Assembly: GCA_020344865.1 (NCBI GenBank)
Contig: CP070830.1
Location: 958,593-968,212 of the forward strand
DNA length: 9,620 bases
From: Planctomycetota bacterium
GTDB lineage: Bacteria > Planctomycetota > Phycisphaerae > Sedimentisphaerales > Anaerobacaceae
Direction: 5' to 3'
Shown here: in pieces, positions 6,749 through 9,620 of the stretch
Layout of the letters: every line of letters begins with the position of its first letter
How positions within the stretch are numbered: position 1 is the stretch's first letter
Notes under the pieces: model-generated
The model's database searches: none
Seen by the model: the letters and a program-made list of their open reading frames with translations, nothing else
Told to the model about the DNA's origin: nothing
Translations under genes and position numbers: made by a program

Positions 6749-6754
6749 CTCCTC
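6749..6754 (-). promoter_or_regulatory. ribosome binding site that fixes the GTG start of the PEP-CTERM gene
   Basis: On the minus strand this reads GAGGAG, 5 nt before the GTG at 6743. There is no ATG in the signal-peptide region, so the GTG is the only sensible start. Confidence 0.7.
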
Positions 6755-6839
6755 ACTTGCTTCCCATCACTGGTCGTGACTGGGTGTTAAAAGTGAACTT
6801 TTTAGTTTCGGAGAAAAGAACTTCTACGTGAGGAAGCTC

Positions 6840-6853
6840 GTGAGCCTGCTCAC
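6840..6853. repeat. 14 bp perfect dyad, GTGAGC-CT-GCTCAC
   Basis: Exact 6 bp inverted arms with a 2-base centre, about 100 bases upstream of the GTG start of the PEP-CTERM gene. The 2-base centre is too tight for a full RNA hairpin, so a protein-binding site is more likely than a transcript structure. No known operator is recognised. Confidence 0.4.
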
Positions 6854-7094
6854 CCTCTTCTCCTAACCTACTCTTCTTCTCATAGCAGCTTAGCAGGTGG
6901 TCCAATAAAGTCGAAGGAAAAATTGAAAAAATATTAAAATTTTTTTGTGGCTTTTGGCGGGAAGGTGTAGGCTCTTGCCAAAAACGCTGATTTTTGCCTA
7001 AAAATGGCATTATTAGCGACAGGCCAGACTTTATTAGTCTTGCTTATAGTGGCAGGTTTTTCTTTAGAGGATTTGCTTTGGTGCTAAGAGCGAG

Positions 7095-7844
7095 TTATCT
7101 TTTCGGCGGTTCGGGTATCGGCAGGTCGAGTTCGGCTAGGACTTTTTTCATATCTTCCCAGACCCTTCTGCGATTATCCGGTGAATAATTTCGCAAGAGG
7201 TATGCAGTGTGATATGTGGGCATAAGCTTTATGGGCACACTTCCGAGTCCGGCGTAGTAATCGTGGAATTGCCCCCGCAATTGGCCAATGGATTTGTTTG
7301 TGTTTAGCAAGGTCTTGGCGGCCGGGGCCCCCAGTGCCACAATAATCTCAGGATTTATTATTTCAATCTGTTGCTGGAGGTAGGGAAAACAATTTATTAT
7401 TTCGTCGGGGCGAGGGTCGCGATTGTTAGGGGGGCGGCACTTAAGGATATTTGCGATGAAGACATCGCTGCGTTTTAGTCCCATCGCTATGATAATTTTG
7501 TCCAAGAGTTGTCCGGCTCGTCCAACAAAAGGTCTTCCCTGAGCATCTTCGTCGGCACCAGGCCCTTCACCAACAAACATTATTTGAGCATTGGGATTGC
7601 CCTCACCGGGGACGGCGTTGGTTCGCAGCGAACCGAGCTGGCATTTTCGGCATTGGTTGACCTGCGCAGCGATTTCCCCGAGTTCCTTGACCGCCTTGGC
7701 GAGTGACGCATCATCCTTTTGCTGTGGCGCGTGACTTGGCGAAGATTCGGCCTTGCGGGTGAAGCCGCCCGTAAAAAAGGTATCCATCTCAGCGTGCTGA
7801 CGAACAACTTTAGATATATCCGCGTGGTTTTCCATCTTTGCCAA
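7095..7844 (-). CDS. family-4 uracil-DNA glycosylase with [4Fe-4S] cluster
   Basis: Removes uracil from DNA (from cytosine deamination or dUMP misincorporation), starting base-excision repair. The 249 residues comprise a low-complexity N-terminal extension (1-50) and the family core. Four cysteines are spaced as expected for the iron-sulfur cluster: C65 and C68 (CRKC), C136 (LKCRPP) and C152. Motif A is GEGPGADED (92-100), followed by GRPFVGRAGQLLD. The C-terminal motif is HTAYLLR (212-218); the family usually has HP at its start, so P is replaced by T while the histidine is kept. The chosen TTG start (7842-7844) has a weak AGG ahead of it; an ATG three codons later (7835) is the alternative. 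It lies 26 bp after the redox-subunit gene on the same strand and is probably co-transcribed from the 8766-8794 promoter. Confidence 0.9.
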   Translation of the reverse strand: MAKMENHADISKVVRQHAEMDTFFTGGFTRKAESSPSHAPQQKDDASLAKAVKELGEIAAQVNQCRKCQLGSLRTNAVPGEGNPNAQIMFVGEGPGADEDAQGRPFVGRAGQLLDKIIIAMGLKRSDVFIANILKCRPPNNRDPRPDEIINCFPYLQQQIEIINPEIIVALGAPAAKTLLNTNKSIGQLRGQFHDYYAGLGSVPIKLMPTYHTAYLLRNYSPDNRRRVWEDMKKVLAELDLPIPEPPKR

Positions 7845-7870
7845 TTTTGCCTGCTTTGTTGCGGTTTGGG

Positions 7871-8725
7871 CTATTTATCCAGGCCTATTTTGCATTTTTC
7901 TTTTTCGTACAGTTCGTGGGCTTTCTGCTCCTGGTTTTTGTAAGCGTCCAGTCTTTTCATCATGAGGTCGAAATTGACCTTGTGTCCATCGAATTCCGGG
8001 CCGTCGACGCAGACGAATTTCGGCTGGCCGTCGTACTCGATACGGCAACCGCCGCACATTCCCGTGCCGTCGACCATGATGGTGTTCAGCGAGACGACCG
8101 TTGGGATATCGATTTTTTTTGTGACGTCACAACAGAACTTCATCATTATGGCGGGGCCGATTGCAAAGACCTGGTCGGGTTTCGGATTGCGCTGACAAAG
8201 CTCATTTAGCGGCTCGGTAACCAGCGCCTTTCGGCCGTATGAGCCGTCGTCAGTGGTGATTATCAGTTCGTCACTCGTATTGGCGAAATCGTCTTCGAGA
8301 ACGAGAAGTTTCTTTGTCCTTGCTCCGAGGATGGTGATGATTTTGTTGCCGGCGGTTTTGAGGGCAGTGGCTATAGGCAGCATTGGGGCGCTGCCAATTC
8401 CTCCGGCAACGCAGACGACGGTGCCGAAGTTTTCAATATGGGTGGGTTTGCCCAAGGGTCCGGCCACCCCGGCGAGCTGGTCGCCCGGCTTCATATCAGC
8501 CAGTTCCGTAGTGGTCTTGCCGACGCGCTGCCAGATGAGGCGGATAGTACCCTTTTGGGGGTCTGCACCAGCGATTGTCAAAGGGATGCGCTCGCCATAT
8601 TCGTTGCTTATGATGAGGATTATGAATTGGCCCGGTTTTCTCTCGCGGGCAATGAGCGGCGCTTCAATGTCAGCAGTAAAGATGTTTTCGGCGAGCTGGC
8701 TTTTGGATACTATTTTGTGTGGCAC
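7871..8725 (-). CDS. ferredoxin-NADP reductase alpha / sulfide-dihydroorotate dehydrogenase-like FAD/NAD-binding subunit
   Basis: An electron-transfer flavoprotein of the family containing PyrK, SudB and the small subunit of Nfn transhydrogenase (NfnA). From the GTG at 8723-8725 it has 284 residues, the family size. It shows an FAD-binding barrel (KPGQF, RIPLTIA 46-52, GPLGKPT 89-95) and an NAD-binding domain (VAGGIGSAP 106-114, GARTK 134-138, TTDDGSYG 157-164). The [2Fe-2S] segment VDGTGMCGGC (218-227) has D219, C224 and C227, with C239 further on in FVCVDGPEFDG. One Asp plus three Cys is the NfnA/SudB pattern and differs from PyrK's four Cys. The start is chosen because AAAGGA (8736-8741) and a strong promoter lie just upstream; the frame stays open to 8938 by chance. 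The expected large partner (SudA/NfnB, glutamate-synthase-like) is not adjacent. Confidence 0.88.
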   Translation of the reverse strand: MPHKIVSKSQLAENIFTADIEAPLIARERKPGQFIILIISNEYGERIPLTIAGADPQKGTIRLIWQRVGKTTTELADMKPGDQLAGVAGPLGKPTHIENFGTVVCVAGGIGSAPMLPIATALKTAGNKIITILGARTKKLLVLEDDFANTSDELIITTDDGSYGRKALVTEPLNELCQRNPKPDQVFAIGPAIMMKFCCDVTKKIDIPTVVSLNTIMVDGTGMCGGCRIEYDGQPKFVCVDGPEFDGHKVNFDLMMKRLDAYKNQEQKAHELYEKEKCKIGLDK

Positions 8726-8735
8726 TTGTGTCAGT

Positions 8736-8741
8736 TCCTTT
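8736..8741 (-). promoter_or_regulatory. ribosome binding site supporting the GTG start of the redox subunit
   Basis: On the minus strand this reads AAAGGA, 10 nt before the GTG at 8725. The spacing is at the long end but usable, and no other in-frame ATG, GTG or TTG lies between here and the promoter. Confidence 0.5.
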
Positions 8742-8765
8742 AGGTTAGTAACAAATAAAACATCA

Positions 8766-8794
8766 ATAATATCCAAGGGTGACCAAGTTGTCAA
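8766..8794 (-). promoter_or_regulatory. sigma-70-like promoter for the redox-subunit / uracil-DNA glycosylase unit
   Basis: On the minus strand, a perfect -35 TTGACA (8789-8794), a 17 bp spacer and the -10 TATTAT (8766-8771; 5 of 6 matches) form the best promoter match in the window. Transcription should begin near 8759, giving a leader of about 34 nt before the GTG start at 8725. Its position inside the longer open frame excludes a start at 8938 for transcripts from this promoter. Confidence 0.7.
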
Positions 8795-8977
8795 GGCATA
8801 CCCCAATGCGTCGGGCAGATTAGTATATTTGATAGCGTGTATTAGCGTTTTTTTGTGGGTTTTAGCAGCTTGGTAACGTAAATTAGATGAAGAGAAACAG
8901 TCCGTGTCGCTAATCCGCAATGATGAGTGAAGTCGCATTGTTTCACAAGAGCCTCGATTTATTAAATTGAGGAAGAT

Positions 8978-9520
8978 ATGCAGAAAGGTAAATGCTCACA
9001 TCTGTGGGAAATGATTAACGTTACGAGCGGCTTGATTGTAATGAAGAAGTGCTTTCATTGCGGTAAAGTTTCATCGTGTTTTACCTTTCATGACAAACCG
9101 CCTCTGGAGCCGTGCCACGAGGAGAGGCATTTCTGGAATTTTATGGAAAGCGACCCATCCCTTCATTTTGACCTGAAGTGCGGCAAGTGCGGGAAGCTGG
9201 TGAAGCTCGGCGAGATGGTCGGGCTTATGATTTGCACGGGCTGCGACGAGACGTGCGAAGTTGGCGTCCTTAAGCAGGAATTCGAACCGGAAGGCGCGTG
9301 TGTCTGCATAGTCTGCGGGTGTCGGCCCATTGACGAGCGGAAGCAACTGCCCAAAGAAAAGTTCGGCGCGCTGGAAGAATACTTCGAGCAGCGATGCCGA
9401 GCGTTAAAGTCCAAGGTAAAGATTGTCCCACATGAAATGGTGAGGAACCTCGACCGCTGTTACGCAGAGGTTGTCAAGGATATGGAGACGTTGTTTGGCG
9501 TTGCTTCAAAGACCAAGTGA
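8978..9520 (+). CDS. cysteine-rich protein of unknown function, probably multi-zinc-binding
   Basis: I do not recognise a named family. The 180 residues contain 16 cysteines, mostly in the first 115 and largely in CxxC knuckles: C25/C28 (CFHC), C68/C71 (CGKC), C86/C89 (CTGC) and C113/C115 (CGC, preceded by C108 and C110). Further Cys (6, 34, 46, 93) and His (8, 38, 47, 51) could complete three or more treble-clef or rubredoxin-like zinc sites. Iron-sulfur binding is not excluded. The C-terminal 60 residues are charged and helical with two isolated Cys (140, 161). There is no signal peptide or membrane segment, so it is cytoplasmic. The ATG is preceded by GAGGA at 8969-8973. It is a single-gene unit, divergent from the redox-subunit gene and ended by a strong hairpin. 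That it is a real gene is well supported by the start site, composition and terminator; its function is open. Confidence 0.75.
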   Translation: MQKGKCSHLWEMINVTSGLIVMKKCFHCGKVSSCFTFHDKPPLEPCHEERHFWNFMESDPSLHFDLKCGKCGKLVKLGEMVGLMICTGCDETCEVGVLKQEFEPEGACVCIVCGCRPIDERKQLPKEKFGALEEYFEQRCRALKSKVKIVPHEMVRNLDRCYAEVVKDMETLFGVASKTK

Positions 9521-9521
9521 G

Positions 9522-9550
9522 AAGGGCGCCTTAAGATTCGGCGCCCTTTT
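9522..9550 (+). terminator. intrinsic terminator after the cysteine-rich gene
   Basis: AAGGGCGCC (9522-9530) and GGCGCCCTT (9540-9548) form a perfect 9 bp GC-rich stem around a 9-base loop, ending in TTTT (9547-9550). It begins two bases after the stop codon. On the minus strand the same hairpin lies 25 bases beyond the gdhA stop but has only a short U stretch there, so it may stop both convergent transcripts, with the plus direction favoured. Confidence 0.85.
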
Positions 9551-9575
9551 AATCCATATCGCGTTTTGATTCAGA

Positions 9576-9620
9576 CTATACCAATCCCTGGGCGAGCATT
9601 GCGTTAGCGACTTTTATGAA
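9576..9620 (-). CDS. gdhA: glutamate dehydrogenase, C-terminal fragment (partial)
   Basis: The last 14 codons of a minus-strand gene read FIKVANAMLAQGLV and stop at TAG (9576-9578). This closely matches the remembered C-terminal tail of hexameric NADP-type glutamate dehydrogenases such as E. coli GdhA, whose end reads F-x-KVA-x-AMLAQG followed by two aliphatic residues. The enzyme interconverts 2-oxoglutarate plus ammonia and glutamate. The catalytic and cofactor regions lie outside the window, so cofactor preference cannot be read. The gene is convergent with the cysteine-rich gene and separated from it by the hairpin terminator. Confidence 0.75.
   Translation of the reverse strand, partial: FIKVANAMLAQGLV

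Larger units (their letters stand above)
6744..7094. other. gene-free region upstream of the PEP-CTERM gene (351 bp)
   Basis: No credible gene is present; the open frame at 6753-7010 on the minus strand is low-complexity and resembles no protein. On the minus strand the 120 bases before the GTG start are very purine-rich (repeated GAGAAGAAG and GGAGAAGAGGG-like runs), suggesting a long unstructured leader. A perfect dyad lies at 6840-6853. An extreme A/T tract (about 6917-6946) may be bent DNA. A 5 bp inverted repeat with no U-run (7026-7040) sits below the uracil-DNA glycosylase gene. I could not identify a consensus sigma-70 or sigma-54 promoter. Confidence 0.5.

Noticed and set aside
6753..7010. 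An 85-codon minus-strand open frame upstream of the PEP-CTERM gene
   Set aside because: No ribosome site, low-complexity composition, no resemblance to a protein, and it covers the probable leader and A/T tract.
7026..7040. AGACT-TTATT-AGTCT as a terminator for the uracil-DNA glycosylase gene
   Set aside because: Five A/T-rich base pairs and no U-run on the minus strand.
7838..8209. A plus-strand open frame with a very hydrophobic start, like a small membrane protein
   Set aside because: It is antisense to the well-supported redox-subunit gene, has no ribosome site, and its hydrophobic stretch is the complement of charged Lys/Glu codons.
8942..8965. A promoter for the cysteine-rich gene just ahead of its start
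   Set aside because: The best hexamer pair would start transcription at about 8972, inside the Shine-Dalgarno sequence, leaving an unusable leader.

Overview
This window looks like a piece of a planctomycete chromosome, most likely of the Phycisphaerae/Sedimentisphaerales type. The evidence is a PEP-CTERM protein with the planctomycete-style tail (TPEP, hydrophobic segment, RRRRR), a pyrophosphate-type phosphofructokinase, a dnaA that is not followed by dnaN, non-ATG starts (TTG for dnaA, GTG for two genes), and cysteine-rich hypothetical proteins. This assignment is by eye; no marker gene was aligned. The region is gene-dense and mostly housekeeping. I see no insertion sequence, CRISPR array, tRNA, rRNA, phage gene or toxin-antitoxin pair.

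Layout. The window opens with the last 35 codons of a plus-strand gene whose tail resembles the C-terminus of AddA/RecB-type PD-(D/E)XK nucleases. A sigma-70-like promoter then leads into a PPi-type 6-phosphofructokinase (236-1447, plus). Convergent with it is a minus-strand cluster read from high to low coordinates: ftsY (start 4349), then two secreted transglutaminase-like paralogues (3398-2436 and 2439-1465). The paralogues are joined by an ATGA overlap. Divergent from ftsY, across 323 bp of AT-rich DNA, lies dnaA (4673-5986, plus; TTG start, strong Shine-Dalgarno). It has a good promoter with a dyad around its -10 and a leader rich in small inverted repeats.

Downstream of dnaA, a convergent minus-strand gene (6743-6117, GTG start) encodes a small secreted PEP-CTERM protein with its own intrinsic terminator. 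A gene-free stretch of about 350 bp precedes it. Next comes a two-gene minus-strand unit: a ferredoxin-NADP reductase alpha/dihydroorotate-dehydrogenase-electron-transfer-like FAD/[2Fe-2S] subunit (8725-7871), then a family-4 [4Fe-4S] uracil-DNA glycosylase (7844-7095). It is driven by a near-consensus promoter at 8794-8766. That promoter shows that the longer open frame reaching 8938 is not the real protein. Divergent from this unit, a 180-residue protein with 16 cysteines (8978-9520, plus) ends in a strong hairpin terminator. Convergent with it, the window closes on the last 14 codons of a gene whose tail matches glutamate dehydrogenase (gdhA, minus).

How the genes relate. ftsY (membrane protein targeting) and dnaA (replication initiation) share one control region. 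The two transglutaminase-like proteins ride on the ftsY transcript and probably act outside the cytoplasmic membrane. The redox subunit and gdhA both belong to NAD(P)H/glutamate-linked metabolism, but they are not co-transcribed. The parts least explained by known biology are the 16-cysteine protein, the coupled transglutaminase pair, and the redox subunit lacking its usual large partner next door.
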